Source: Sulfitobacter mediterraneus (GTDB lineage: Bacteria; Pseudomonadota; Alphaproteobacteria; Rhodobacterales; Rhodobacteraceae). From it: 64,000 nt of DNA. How positions within the stretch are numbered: the first letter of the stretch is position 1; each line of letters begins with the position of its first letter. Shown here piece after piece: positions 47,307 to 55,688 of this stretch. Location of the stretch: contig NZ_QBKU01000003.1 of assembly GCF_003054325.1 (NCBI RefSeq), positions 124,001 through 188,000 of the forward strand, given 5' to 3'. Below the pieces are notes generated by a model. The model saw nothing but the letters and a program-made list of their open reading frames with translations. It searched no databases and had not been told where the DNA came from. Position numbers and translations under genes: made by a program.

Positions 47307-47406
47307 GGAGGGCACCGCAAACAGGGACATGAGCCACTGTTTATCCCGCAAGGGCATTACGACAAGGTAAAGCCTTTGGCATCGGCGGCGATCTGCGCAA
47401 GGCAAT

Positions 47407-47437
47407 GAAAAACGCCGCGCAGGATCTGCGCGGCGTT
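47407..47437 (-). terminator. Rho-independent terminator of rpsF-rpsR-rplI
   Basis: On the minus strand AACGCCGCGCAG, loop ATC, CTGCGCGGCGTT is followed by a T-run, 29 nt past the rplI stop. Confidence 0.92.
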
Positions 47438-47465
47438 TCTATTCACATAAAAGTAAGTAAGGAGA

Positions 47466-48095
47466 TCAGGCTTTCGCCGCGTCGTCCTCAGCTTCTTCTG
47501 CAGGCTGGACCGTTTCGGCCAGATCGTCGTCGTCAGACGCGGCAGAACCGATATCGTCAAACAGTTCGGCAATCTCGAAATCAGCTGCGGCTTCTTCTTC
47601 CGCGGCCAGTTCCTGAATGGATTTGCCGGACGCCTGAAGCTCGGCCTCTTCAGGGGAACGGGCAACGTTCAACTGAATGGTGGCTTCGACTTCGGGGTGC
47701 AGAACAACGGTTACATCGTGCAGGCCCAGATCTTTGATCGGGTTTTGCAGAACAACCTGTTTGCGGTCTACGGTGAAACCAGCCTCTGTCGATGCTTCGG
47801 CGGCGTCACGGGTGGTGACGGAGCCATAAAGCGCACCGGCGTCAGAAGCGGAGCGAATCACGATGAACTGCTGACCGTTCAACTTGTCCGCCATGGATTC
47901 GGCTTCTTTTTTGGTTTCGAGGTTCTGTGCTTCAAGCTGTGCTTTGCGCGCCTCGAATGCTTCCACGTTGGCTTTGGACGCAGACAGCGCCTTGCCCTGT
48001 GGGAGCAGGAAGTTGCGAGCATAGCCCGGCTTTACGTCCACGACTTCGCCCATTTGGCCAAGCTTGGAGACACGTTCCAGAAGGATAACTTGCAT
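47466..48095 (-). CDS. rplI: 50S ribosomal protein L9
   Basis: The protein has 209 residues. The N-domain [35 protein letters not shown] is diagnostic, followed by the long connecting helix and the C-domain. A further acidic tail of about 60 residues ([21 protein letters not shown]) makes it longer than the 149-residue E. coli protein, as is usual in this group. It is the last gene of rpsF-rpsR-rplI. Confidence 0.98.
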   Translation of the reverse strand: MQVILLERVSKLGQMGEVVDVKPGYARNFLLPQGKALSASKANVEAFEARKAQLEAQNLETKKEAESMADKLNGQQFIVIRSASDAGALYGSVTTRDAAEASTEAGFTVDRKQVVLQNPIKDLGLHDVTVVLHPEVEATIQLNVARSPEEAELQASGKSIQELAAEEEAAADFEIAELFDDIGSAASDDDDLAETVQPAEEAEDDAAKA

Positions 48096-48106
48096 GTGCT
48101 TTCTCC

Positions 48107-48334
48107 TTACTTAACGGCGTAGGGCAGCAGGGCGAGGAAGCGGGCGCGTTTGATGGCACGGGCCAGTTCACGCTGCTTTTTCGCGGATACCGCGGTGATA
48201 CGGGACGGCACGATCTTGCCACGCTCAGAGATGTAGCGTTGCAGCAGACGTGTGTCTTTATAGTCGATCGCAGGTGCGTTGTCGCCCGAGAAGGGGCAGA
48301 CCTTGCGACGGCGGAAAAATGGTTTTGCAGCCAT
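48107..48334 (-). CDS. rpsR: 30S ribosomal protein S18
   Basis: The protein has 75 residues: [47 protein letters not shown] in shortened form shows the S18 landmarks KVCPF, DYKD and GKIVPSR. It binds S6 in the 30S platform. It lies between rpsF and rplI, 11 nt upstream of rplI. Confidence 0.98.
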   Translation of the reverse strand: MAAKPFFRRRKVCPFSGDNAPAIDYKDTRLLQRYISERGKIVPSRITAVSAKKQRELARAIKRARFLALLPYAVK

Positions 48335-48362
48335 GGTTTAGATCCTTTTCCTCAAGCCAAAA

Positions 48363-48716
48363 TCAGCGACGTTCGCGGCGCTCGGGCCGTTCGTCACGTT
48401 TCTGCATCTGAACGGATGGCAGGTCTTTGTGCTCATCCATTTTGATGGTCAGAACACGCATGACATCGTCATGCAGGCGCATCAGGCGTTCCATTTCCTG
48501 AACGGCGGTCGCGGGTGCGTCGCTGCGCAGGAAGGCATAGTGGCCCTTGCGGTTCTTGTTGATTTTATAGGCCATTGTTTTGACGCCCCAGTACTCGTGA
48601 TCCACGAGTTTCCCACCATTGTCGGACAGGACGGCACCAAAGTGTTCGATAAGGCCTTCAGCTTGCGTGTTGGAAAGATCCTGACGCGCAATCATAACAT
48701 GCTCATACAGTGGCAT
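48363..48716 (-). CDS. rpsF: 30S ribosomal protein S6
   Basis: The protein has 117 residues, starting MPLYEHVMIARQDLSNTQ, with EYWGVKTMAYKINKNRKGHY in the middle and an Arg/Glu-rich tail (RDERPERRERR). It partners S18. The frame runs upstream to 48830, but MPLYEH is the family start with AGGAGT 6 nt before it. It is the first gene of the operon. The leader (48717-48800) contains a CCG next to a possible stem and could be an S6:S18 control element. Confidence 0.98.
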   Translation of the reverse strand: MPLYEHVMIARQDLSNTQAEGLIEHFGAVLSDNGGKLVDHEYWGVKTMAYKINKNRKGHYAFLRSDAPATAVQEMERLMRLHDDVMRVLTIKMDEHKDLPSVQMQKRDERPERRERR

Positions 48717-48871
48717 GTGTACTCCTACTTTTATCAAGGCGCATTTCATAGGCAGGGCATAACCCTTTGCGGCCCCACCACGAGAGACTGCGCGGTTCAA
48801 AAGATTTGCAAAGGAAGGGTCCATATACACGGTTTGACGCGCAGGGCAAGGCCGCCGCGCGTCAAATCAGG

Positions 48872-50272
48872 TTAGCCTCGCGCAGCGGCAAAAAGCCCAT
48901 AGCGCAGGTTCAGGCGGCGGGCGGTTTGAGACAGGACCACAAGGGTCAGCATTGCCATCAAAACCTCGGACACCGGACCGGCAATCCAGATCCCCAACTC
49001 CCCCAGAACAAGCGGCAGGGCAAAGGTCAGCGGCAGCGCAAAGGCGTAGGGTTTGGTCAGCCCCAGAACCGCCGCCCGTGTCGCATCCCCCAGCGCCTGA
49101 AAGTATGAGGCGATCACGATCATCGGCCCTGCCAGCCAGAACATCACAGTGGTGACCTGCAAGATCCATTCAAACGCCTCGATCACCGCAGGATCGGCCA
49201 CAAAGAGCCGCGCAATCGGCTGTGCCAAGGCGACAAATACCACCTGACAACCAAGGCAATAAAGGAACGCGATCCAGATCCCGATCCGCAAGCTGCGGTC
49301 CGATCGGTCCAGCGCCCGTGCGCCGTAATTGTTGCCGACAATGGTTTGCAGCGCATGGGTCAGTCCCAAGAGCGGCAGAAAGGCAAAGGTCATCACGCGG
49401 GTGATGATGCCATAGGCCGACACGGTGGCGGTATATTGCGGCGCGTTCACCATTTGCAGCGCCAGCAGAATCGCGGTTGACCCCAAGGCCACGCCAATGA
49501 AGTTCAGGCTTTGCGGGGCGCCAAGGGCGAGGATACGGCCCCAATCACTGGTCAACGGGGCCTGAAGCAGCGCCCGTGGGGTCAGGAGCGTTTTGCCAGA
49601 GAGCCGAAAGCCAATCACAATCAGGAGTGTGACCAATTGAGCCAGCGCCGTGCCATAGGCCGAACCGGCAACGCCCATTTCGAGTTTTGCGATTAGGACA
49701 TAGTTGAACATAATATTCAGCAGAGACACCAACAGGCTCAGTGCGGCCATCACACCGACATGCCCTTCGTTGCGCAGCGCATCGGAATTGACGCTCAGCA
49801 CAAAGAGCAGCGGCGACATGATCATGGTGATGGCCAGATAGGTTTGGGCCATTTCGGCCAAGGTGTCAGAGCCGGCCGCAAGGAACCGCGCAACCGCAGG
49901 GCCAAACGCCAGATAGGTCAGCACCAGCAGAACGCCTGCAAATAGCGCAAGACCATGCGCACCTGCAAACACCGCGCGCGCCGCGTCATGTTCGCCCGCG
50001 CCAAGGTGGCGGGCCAGTTTGCTGGACATGCCGTTGCTGACCAGCGTCGCCAGCGCCACGATAAGCATGAACAACGGAAAGATTAGAGTTACCGCGCCAA
50101 GCGCTTCGGCACCGACATAGCGACCCAGAAAGATCGCATCGACCACCGTCAGCAGACCGTTCATCGACATCACAAAGATGATCGGCAGTGCGGTCTTGGC
50201 AAAGATCGGGCCAAGCGGCCCATGGGTGAAAGGATTTTGCGGAGAAGGATCCACAGAAGAATTAAGGGACAT
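48872..50272 (-). CDS. MATE family efflux transporter
   Basis: The protein has 466 residues and about twelve membrane helices in two related halves. Landmarks are LPIIFVMSMNGLLTVVDAIFLGRYVGAEALGAVTLIFPLFML, LRNEGHVGVMAALSLLVSLLNIMFNYVLI and LGLTHALQTIVGNNYGARALDRSDR, all shortened here by their order in the chain. MATE proteins export drugs or metabolites in exchange for Na+ or H+. Start MSLNSSVDPSPQN at 50272 has GTGAGG upstream. The substrate is unknown. Nothing firm lies in the 277-nt gap to the next gene. Confidence 0.9.
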   Translation of the reverse strand: MSLNSSVDPSPQNPFTHGPLGPIFAKTALPIIFVMSMNGLLTVVDAIFLGRYVGAEALGAVTLIFPLFMLIVALATLVSNGMSSKLARHLGAGEHDAARAVFAGAHGLALFAGVLLVLTYLAFGPAVARFLAAGSDTLAEMAQTYLAITMIMSPLLFVLSVNSDALRNEGHVGVMAALSLLVSLLNIMFNYVLIAKLEMGVAGSAYGTALAQLVTLLIVIGFRLSGKTLLTPRALLQAPLTSDWGRILALGAPQSLNFIGVALGSTAILLALQMVNAPQYTATVSAYGIITRVMTFAFLPLLGLTHALQTIVGNNYGARALDRSDRSLRIGIWIAFLYCLGCQVVFVALAQPIARLFVADPAVIEAFEWILQVTTVMFWLAGPMIVIASYFQALGDATRAAVLGLTKPYAFALPLTFALPLVLGELGIWIAGPVSEVLMAMLTLVVLSQTARRLNLRYGLFAAARG

Positions 50273-50549
50273 GATTGGCCTCACAAACACGTTCCGCATT
50301 TTCGAAAGGGGCCCGCATTTCCCACCGGCAGAACAGGGTAGGTCCAAGAATCGTTTCGACACTTCACCGATATTGCGGGCGGCAGGCGGTCGGGCCTTGC
50401 CATGGGCTTAGTCGGGTTTGCGGCAAATAACAATGTCTGTTGCGCCCTGGCTTGGGGCTTTGCCCTGACAAGGTACGCACATCGCCCAGTTGTTGCCCAA
50501 TTCTCGGCCACTTCTTCGCTCATTCATTAATGCAAGATGAACAGCAAGG

Positions 50550-51092
50550 ATGGGTGCAGTGACAGCGACAGCAGACTTTATGGAGGGCGAGGATGCTTCC
50601 TTTTTGTCAGAAGACAAACAAACCAGTGCGATGCACAACCGACCAACTGACGAGGCCCGCGTGATGCAACGCTCGGTGCAACGTCTGATGGGCGCGTCAT
50701 TGATGGTTGCGGCGGTTGGCCTTTGGGTAATGCCGGGATCAAGCTGGGATACGGATCTGCTACTTTTTAAACTGGCACTGTCGTTGACGGGCGGTTTGGC
50801 CGGGTTCGGCTTGCTTTTGGCCAGCAGCACACCCCGGGATCCGCGGGTTGAGATTGACACGATCCGCCGCGAAGTACGGGTGGTGCGCCCGGCGAAAGGG
50901 GTCGGAGACATCATCTTGCGGCGCTGCGGCTTTGACGATCTGGCCCGCGCCGAACAGGACGGCCTGCGGGTGCGTATGTGGGACCGGAACGACGACTTGC
51001 TGGTCGACATCACAATGAAGAATCGCGACGCCCTGTTCAGCCTCGTGGGGGGGCTGAGAGACGTCGGGAAACTGGGGCAGAATGCCGGGTAA
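50550..51092 (+). CDS. Hypothetical membrane protein
   Basis: The protein has up to 180 residues. Two membrane helices (about LMVAAVGLWVMPG and LLLFKLALSLTGGLAGFGLLLAS) are followed by a soluble beta-rich domain (DPRVEIDTIRREVRVVRPAKGVGDIILRRCGFDDLARAEQDG) resembling a PH-like fold. The start is uncertain: 50550, 50580 or 50631. The last codons (GQNAG) already form the first hairpin of the repeat array that follows. I do not recognise a family. Confidence 0.65.
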   Translation: MGAVTATADFMEGEDASFLSEDKQTSAMHNRPTDEARVMQRSVQRLMGASLMVAAVGLWVMPGSSWDTDLLLFKLALSLTGGLAGFGLLLASSTPRDPRVEIDTIRREVRVVRPAKGVGDIILRRCGFDDLARAEQDGLRVRMWDRNDDLLVDITMKNRDALFSLVGGLRDVGKLGQNAG

Positions 51093-51234
51093 CGCTGGGC
51101 AAAAGCCCGCAAAAAGCAAAACGCTTGCGTAACCTGGGCAGAACGCCCGCCAAGCCGGTGCAGAACGCCCGGTCAAGACAGGCAGAACGCCTGAAAGGTC
51201 AGGGCAGAACGCCCGCAGCAGAGGCAGAATGCCT
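51075..51234 (+). repeat. Array of eight mini-hairpins, spacing about 21 nt
   Basis: This fills most of the 311-nt stretch without a gene between 51092 and 51404. Eight short stems follow each other, starting near 51075, 51097, 51114, 51136, 51157, 51180, 51202 and 51222. The usual unit is GGGCAGAACGCCC or AGGCAGAACGCCT: stem RGGC/GCCY and loop AGAAY. Unit 2 has loop AAAA, unit 3 is AAGC-AAAAC-GCTT and unit 5 has a bulged T in a 6-bp stem. Stem positions change in pairs (G-C, A-T). The array starts in the last codons of the upstream gene and is closed by a terminator. It is not a CRISPR array. Confidence 0.8.
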
Positions 51235-51250
51235 TGAGACCACCCAACAA

Positions 51251-51281
51251 CGCCCCGGCAAAAGCCGGGGCGTTTGTTTTT
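51251..51281 (+). terminator. Rho-independent terminator after the hairpin array
   Basis: CGCCCCGGC, loop AAAA, GCCGGGGCG is followed by TTTGTTTTT. It closes the transcript that carries the membrane-protein gene and the hairpin array. Confidence 0.9.
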
Positions 51282-51403
51282 GCGCCGCTCATCACCGCCC
51301 AGTGTTCATAAATGCGCAGACCCTGTTCAGACCTGTCCAATTGCGCTTGCCTGTCTGATCCCCATTTTGGCCTGCACAAACGCAAACCAACGGAGCGACC
51401 CAA

Positions 51404-51988
51404 ATGAAAAACGCAATTCTTGCCTCGGCCCTTGGCCTGACCACCGTGCTGGCCGGACCAGCCTTTGCTGCGGATGCAGAGAAATATGTGCTGGATGCCA
51501 GCCACAGCCAAATCCTGTTTGAGTACAACCACCTCGGTTTTTCCACGACCTATGGCATGTTCTCCGGCTTTGAAGGCGAGATCATGTTTGACGAGGCCGC
51601 ACCAGAGGCGTCTTCTGTTACGGTCTCGATGCCTGTGATGTCGATGTTCACCGGCTGGGAAGAGCGCCACGCGCATTTCATGTCGCCTGATTTCTTTGCG
51701 GCAGGGGACGACGAAATGGTCAGCTTTGCCTCAACCGGAATCGAAGTGACGGGTGAGGGCACCGCGCTGATTACGGGCGATTTGACGCTGAATGATGTGA
51801 CCAAATCGGTGGTTCTGGATGCCAAGCTGAACCAGAAGGGTGATCATCCGATGGCGGGCAAGCCCTGGATGGGCTTTGATGCCACAACAACGCTGGTGCG
51901 CTCTGACTACAACCTTGGCAAATTTGCACCGTTTGTCAGCGACGAAGTGCAGGTGAAAATTTCGATCGAGGCGATGAAAGCCGATTAA
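51404..51988 (+). CDS. YceI family periplasmic protein
   Basis: The protein has 194 residues with a signal peptide cleaved after PAFA (about residue 22). The lipocalin-like YceI barrel follows: YVLDASHSQILFEYNHLGFSTTYGMFSGFEG, FMSPDFFAAGDDEMVSFASTGIE, LTGDLTLN-type TLNDVTKSVVLDAKLN. Family members bind polyisoprenoids such as ubiquinone precursors in the periplasm. A convergent gene encodes a second YceI domain fused to cytochrome b561, hinting at a shared redox role. Confidence 0.93.
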   Translation: MKNAILASALGLTTVLAGPAFAADAEKYVLDASHSQILFEYNHLGFSTTYGMFSGFEGEIMFDEAAPEASSVTVSMPVMSMFTGWEERHAHFMSPDFFAAGDDEMVSFASTGIEVTGEGTALITGDLTLNDVTKSVVLDAKLNQKGDHPMAGKPWMGFDATTTLVRSDYNLGKFAPFVSDEVQVKISIEAMKAD

Positions 51989-52010
51989 GCCTTCACTCCG
52001 AGACAGAACA

Positions 52011-52042
52011 AAGGCCGCCGGGCATCTACGGCGGCCTTTTTT
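52011..52042. terminator. Bidirectional terminator between yceI and the b561-YceI gene
   Basis: AAGGCCGCCG, loop GGCATCTA, CGGCGGCCTT is followed by TTTT on the plus strand; on the minus strand the stem is followed by TGTTCTGT, a weaker T-rich tail. It serves two convergent genes. Confidence 0.88.
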
Positions 52043-52043
52043 G

Positions 52044-53243
52044 TTATTCTGCGCCGCGCACAGCGGTCAGCGTGATCTTGACGCGCACCTCAAAGCCCAG
52101 CGTTGCGGGATCATTCACATTGTCGCCAATCCCAAAGCTGCGCCGGTCCAGTGTCAGATCACCGCGCATTTCGGCGCGGTTGCCATCAACCGACAGGCTG
52201 AACGGTAGGGTCAGCGGCGCGGTTTGATCCTTGATGGTCAGGGTGCCGATGGCCTCATAGCCGTCAGAGGCATGTCTGATATCTGCTTTGAACACCGCCG
52301 TGGGGTGATCGGTGGCGGCAAAAAAGTCGGGGCCAAGCGCTTGACCCGTCACAGACCCAAGGGTGAGTGAGGGGATGGAGACCGTGGTTTCGACATTGCC
52401 GACACTGATATCCGCGGTTGGTACGGTTTCATCGAAGGTGATGACAGACGTCCAATCGGCGAAACTGCCGGTGATTTCAGAGCCGAACTGAACCACGGCA
52501 ATCTCGATGTTGCCGGTTTCGACTTGCCACTGTGATGTGACTTCGGCCAATGCTTCGGGTGCGGCTTCGGTCTTGCTACCCGCCATTGCTGCCGACAGGC
52601 CAAGCGCCGCGAGCCAAAGCGCAATGGCGGCCATCACAGGTGTGCGGCTGTGGCCTTGATCTGGTAGGGGCGGTAGGTCTGGGCGGCCCGGTAACATCCG
52701 GCGCAGGGTCGCGTCGCGGTCAATCACGTGGTGTTTCACCGCGCCCGCAATATGCAACAGCAATGACAGGATCAGCAGCCGCCCGGACACCCAATGCAGC
52801 GCACCAAAGAAATGCTCAACTGCGGTGGATTTTGGCACCATCGGCAGCCCCTGCCCAAAGGGCCACCAGATCGGGGCAAACCCCGCCGCTGCCGCGTGAG
52901 AGATCCAGCCGGACAGCGGCACCACCACCATCGCAGCGTAGAGCATCCAATGCACGGTGTCCGCCGCCCAGCTTTCCAGCTTTTTGTCCGCGTTCAAGAG
53001 GCCGGGCTTGGGCTGGCTGATGGCCCAGATGATCCGCAGGACAGCAAGGAAGAATGCCAGCACGCCCAATGTCTTATGTAGTGAAAACAGCCATGCCTTG
53101 CGGGCCAGTTCTGCGTCTGTGTCAAAGGGCAACTGGTGGGCAATCCACCCCATCGGGATCAGCGACAGGATCAGCAAGGCCATCAGCCAATGGATCGCTT
53201 TTGTCACCGCGCCATAGCGGGTTTGGGTGTTGGATAGGGACAT
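52044..53243 (-). CDS. Cytochrome b561 fused to a YceI domain
   Basis: The protein has 399 residues. Residues about 1-185 are a four-helix cytochrome b561 (YGAVTKAIHWLMALLILSLIPMG, FSLHKTLGVLAFFLAVLRI, VHWMLYAAMVVVPLSGWISH, LHIAGAVKHHVIDRD) with His haem ligands in helices 1, 2 and 4. A further helix (about 200-220) leads to a periplasmic YceI domain (about residues 230-399, DWTSVITFDETVPTADI, LGPDFFAATDHPTAVFKADI, LDRRSFGIGDN). The fusion suggests quinone-linked electron transfer. ATG 53243 has AGGAG 7 nt upstream. Confidence 0.92.
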   Translation of the reverse strand: MSLSNTQTRYGAVTKAIHWLMALLILSLIPMGWIAHQLPFDTDAELARKAWLFSLHKTLGVLAFFLAVLRIIWAISQPKPGLLNADKKLESWAADTVHWMLYAAMVVVPLSGWISHAAAAGFAPIWWPFGQGLPMVPKSTAVEHFFGALHWVSGRLLILSLLLHIAGAVKHHVIDRDATLRRMLPGRPDLPPLPDQGHSRTPVMAAIALWLAALGLSAAMAGSKTEAAPEALAEVTSQWQVETGNIEIAVVQFGSEITGSFADWTSVITFDETVPTADISVGNVETTVSIPSLTLGSVTGQALGPDFFAATDHPTAVFKADIRHASDGYEAIGTLTIKDQTAPLTLPFSLSVDGNRAEMRGDLTLDRRSFGIGDNVNDPATLGFEVRVKITLTAVRGAE

Positions 53244-53255
53244 TGTCAACTCCTG

Positions 53256-53279
53256 CCTTGGGTTTGGGTCAACCTAAGG
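53256..53279. promoter_or_regulatory. Inverted repeat between the b561-YceI gene and fabD
   Basis: CCTTGGGTT, loop TGGGTC, AACCTAAGG form a 9-bp stem with one G-T pair. It overlaps the upstream region of the b561-YceI gene and lies 105 nt before fabD. It is a possible operator; no regulator is known. Confidence 0.35.
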
Positions 53280-53384
53280 GGCAATCTGGCCAAGACAATG
53301 ACAATCCATGCACAGGGCCTCTGCACTCTTGTTCAGGGGGGCGGCGCAGGCTAGACCAAGGGCCACTGAAAAGAAGGGGCCATC

Positions 53385-54317
53385 ATGAGCATCGCATTCG
53401 TATTTCCCGGACAGGGCGCACAGACAATCGGCATGGGCCGCGCATTGGCCGACGCCTATCCAGAGGCGCGGGCCGTTTTTGATGAAGTCGACGCGGCGCT
53501 GGGTGAAAAGCTGTCGGATTTGATCTGGGAGGGCGACATCGAGGCCCTGACTCTGACGGAAAACGCGCAGCCAGCCCTGATGGCCACCTCGATGGCGGCG
53601 ATGGCAGCATTGAAGGCTGAAGGGATTGGTCTTGATCGCGCGGCCTTTGTTGCCGGGCATTCGCTGGGCGAATATTCGGCGCTTTGCGCGGCGGGCACGT
53701 TGTCTTTGGCCGATACCGCACGTTTGCTGCGCATTCGCGGCAAGGCGATGCAGGCGGCGGTGCCTGTGGGCCAAGGCGCGATGGCGGCGGTGCTGGGTCT
53801 GGACGCGGAGACAGCGGCCAAAGTGGCCGACGATGCGGCGCAGGGCGATGTGTGCCAATTGGCCAATGAAAACGATCCGACGCAAAACGTTTTGTCCGGC
53901 AGCAAGGCGGCGATTGAACGGGCGGTTGTTCTGGCCAAAGAAGCAGGCGCAAAACGCGCCCTGCCTTTGCCGGTCTCCGCGCCGTTCCATTGTGCCTTGA
54001 TGCAGCCCGCAGCAGATGAAATGGCCCGCGCCTTGGGCGAGGTCATGATGAATGCGCCGCAGGTGCCGTTGGTGGCGAATGTCACAGCGGAGGCGGTGAC
54101 CGATGCAGGCCAGATCCGCGATTTGCTGGTGCAGCAGGTGACCGGGCGCGTGCGCTGGCGGTCTTCGGTTGAATGGATGGCCGCGCAGGGCGTGACCGAA
54201 TTTTGGGAAATCGGCGCGGGCAAAGCCCTCTCTGGCATGATCCGCCGGATCGCCAAGGACAGCGCGATGCGGGCCATCGGCACGCCGGATGATGTTGCGG
54301 CGGCCAAAGACGCGTAA
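53385..54317 (+). CDS. fabD: Malonyl CoA-acyl carrier protein transacylase
   Basis: The protein has 310 residues. AFVFPGQGAQTIGMGRAL opens the protein, the catalytic Ser lies in VAGHSLGEYSAL (about residue 92) and the second active-site His in SAPFHCALM. It transfers malonyl from CoA to ACP for fatty acid elongation. AAGAAGGGG lies upstream of the ATG. It overlaps the next gene by one base (TAATG). Confidence 0.97.
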   Translation: MSIAFVFPGQGAQTIGMGRALADAYPEARAVFDEVDAALGEKLSDLIWEGDIEALTLTENAQPALMATSMAAMAALKAEGIGLDRAAFVAGHSLGEYSALCAAGTLSLADTARLLRIRGKAMQAAVPVGQGAMAAVLGLDAETAAKVADDAAQGDVCQLANENDPTQNVLSGSKAAIERAVVLAKEAGAKRALPLPVSAPFHCALMQPAADEMARALGEVMMNAPQVPLVANVTAEAVTDAGQIRDLLVQQVTGRVRWRSSVEWMAAQGVTEFWEIGAGKALSGMIRRIAKDSAMRAIGTPDDVAAAKDA

Positions 54318-54883
54318 TGCGGCTGGCCGCGCTTTTTGTCGCTGTTCTGGCGGTTCTCGGCTGTGCGATTGCGGACAATGCCGTGGACCGCACAACGATG
54401 GAGGTGCGCGGCAGCCAGCTTTGGATCAGCGGTGAGATCAACAGCCGCACACCGGCCAATTTTGAGGCGGTGATCGCGGGAAATCCGCAGATTACGGTGG
54501 TGGTGCAAGGGGTTATGCCGGGATCATTGGATGATCAGGCGGTGTTGAGGATGGGGTATTTTCTGCGCGACCGGAGGCTGAACACCCATTTGACAGCGCA
54601 AAGCGAAATCTATTCGGGTGCGGTGGACCTGTTTTTGGCGGGCGTGCGGCGCACCGCGCAAAATGGCGCGGTGATCGGGGTGCATAGCTGGGCTGATGGT
54701 TTTGGTGAGGGCAGCAGCTATCCCAAGGACGCAGCAGAGCATCAGGCCAATGCGCAGTACACCCGCGATATGCTGGGCAGTGATGCGTTTTACTGGTTTA
54801 CCTTGCAGGCCGCGCCCTCAGACGGGATACATGAGATGACACGGGGCGAATTGGCGCGGTTTGGCGTGCTGACCCAGCCCTAA
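54317..54883 (+). CDS. Putative lipoprotein with a ClpP/crotonase-like fold (COG3904-like)
   Basis: The protein has 188 residues. A lipoprotein-type signal (LAALFVAVLAVLGCA) is followed by NRTPANFEAVIAGNPQITVVVQGVMPGSLDDQAVLRMGYFLRDRR-like segments, here INSRTPANFEAVIAGNPQ and GVMPGSLDDQAVLRMGYFL, then VIGVHSWADGFGEGSSYP. The pattern of a strand, a helix and a Gly-rich turn recalls predicted periplasmic proteins of the ClpP-like COG3904 group. I assign this with moderate doubt. It is translationally coupled to fabD (TAATG), an odd partner for a fatty acid gene. Confidence 0.6.
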   Translation: MRLAALFVAVLAVLGCAIADNAVDRTTMEVRGSQLWISGEINSRTPANFEAVIAGNPQITVVVQGVMPGSLDDQAVLRMGYFLRDRRLNTHLTAQSEIYSGAVDLFLAGVRRTAQNGAVIGVHSWADGFGEGSSYPKDAAEHQANAQYTRDMLGSDAFYWFTLQAAPSDGIHEMTRGELARFGVLTQP

Positions 54884-54907
54884 ACGAGAAAGAGCAAAGG
54901 AAAAGAC

Positions 54908-55645
54908 ATGTTTGATCTGACAGGTAAAAATGCCCTTGTCACAGGAGCATCCGGCGGGATCGGCGCAGATATTGCCCGCACATTGCACGCACGCGGTGCA
55001 GCGGTTGGCCTGTCCGGCACGCGCACTGAGCCGCTTGAGGCGCTGGCCGCCGAACTGGGCGAGCGGGCGCATGTGTTGCCGTGTAACCTAAGCGATATGG
55101 AGGCGGTTGAGGCGCTGCCCAAACAGGCGGCCGAAGCGATGGGATCGGTTGATATTCTGGTCAACAACGCCGGGATCACCCGCGACAACCTGTTTATGCG
55201 GATGTCCGATGATGAATGGCAGTCGGTTTTGAATGTGAACCTGACCGCAACTTTCAAGCTGTGCAAAGGTGTGATGCGCGGCATGATGAAGGCCCGTTGG
55301 GGCCGGATCGTAAATATTTCCAGCGTTGTTGGCGCCACGGGCAACCCCGGTCAGGCCAATTATGCCGCGTCCAAAGCAGGCATGGTGGGCATGTCAAAAT
55401 CGCTTGCCTACGAAGTTGCCAGCCGCGGGATCACGGTAAATGCGGTCGCGCCCGGATTTATCACCACGGCGATGACCGACAAGCTGACCGATGATCAAAA
55501 GGCTGGAATCATGGGGCAAATCCCTGCCGGGCGCATGGGCGAGCCGTCCGAGATTGCCGCTGCTGTGGTCTATCTTTCGAGCAATGAAGCGGCCTATGTG
55601 ACCGGGACCACCTTGCATGTGAACGGCGGCATGGCCATGTTGTAG
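54908..55645 (+). CDS. fabG: 3-Oxoacyl-[acyl-carrier-protein] reductase
   Basis: The protein has 245 residues. The SDR motifs are TGASGGIG (NADPH binding), NNAGITRDNLF, the catalytic Ser in ISSVVG, and YAASKAGMVGMSK. VAPGFITTAMT and TGTTLHVNGGMAM end it in the FabG manner. It reduces 3-oxoacyl-ACP with NADPH. It is 24 nt after the lipoprotein gene with AAAGGAAAAG before the ATG. Confidence 0.96.
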   Translation: MFDLTGKNALVTGASGGIGADIARTLHARGAAVGLSGTRTEPLEALAAELGERAHVLPCNLSDMEAVEALPKQAAEAMGSVDILVNNAGITRDNLFMRMSDDEWQSVLNVNLTATFKLCKGVMRGMMKARWGRIVNISSVVGATGNPGQANYAASKAGMVGMSKSLAYEVASRGITVNAVAPGFITTAMTDKLTDDQKAGIMGQIPAGRMGEPSEIAAAVVYLSSNEAAYVTGTTLHVNGGMAML

Positions 55646-55688
55646 CCTCTGACGCAAAACGTTTGCCTGATAGGATTGATATGGTAAA

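Noticed and set aside
50408..50527. Small minus-strand gene of 39 codons with a CxxC motif (WAMCVPCQGK)
   Set aside because: It looks peptide-like, but another frame here is equally open and there is no clear ribosome site; not enough to call it without comparative data.
51075..51234. CRISPR array
   Set aside because: Units are about 21 nt with short palindromic cores and no distinct repeat/spacer division; stems vary, loops are constant, and no cas genes are near.
50978..51358. Open frame of 126 codons across the hairpin array
   Set aside because: It lies out of frame with the real gene, has Arg/Gly/Ala-rich low-complexity sequence created by the repeats, no ribosome site and an antisense-like codon pattern.
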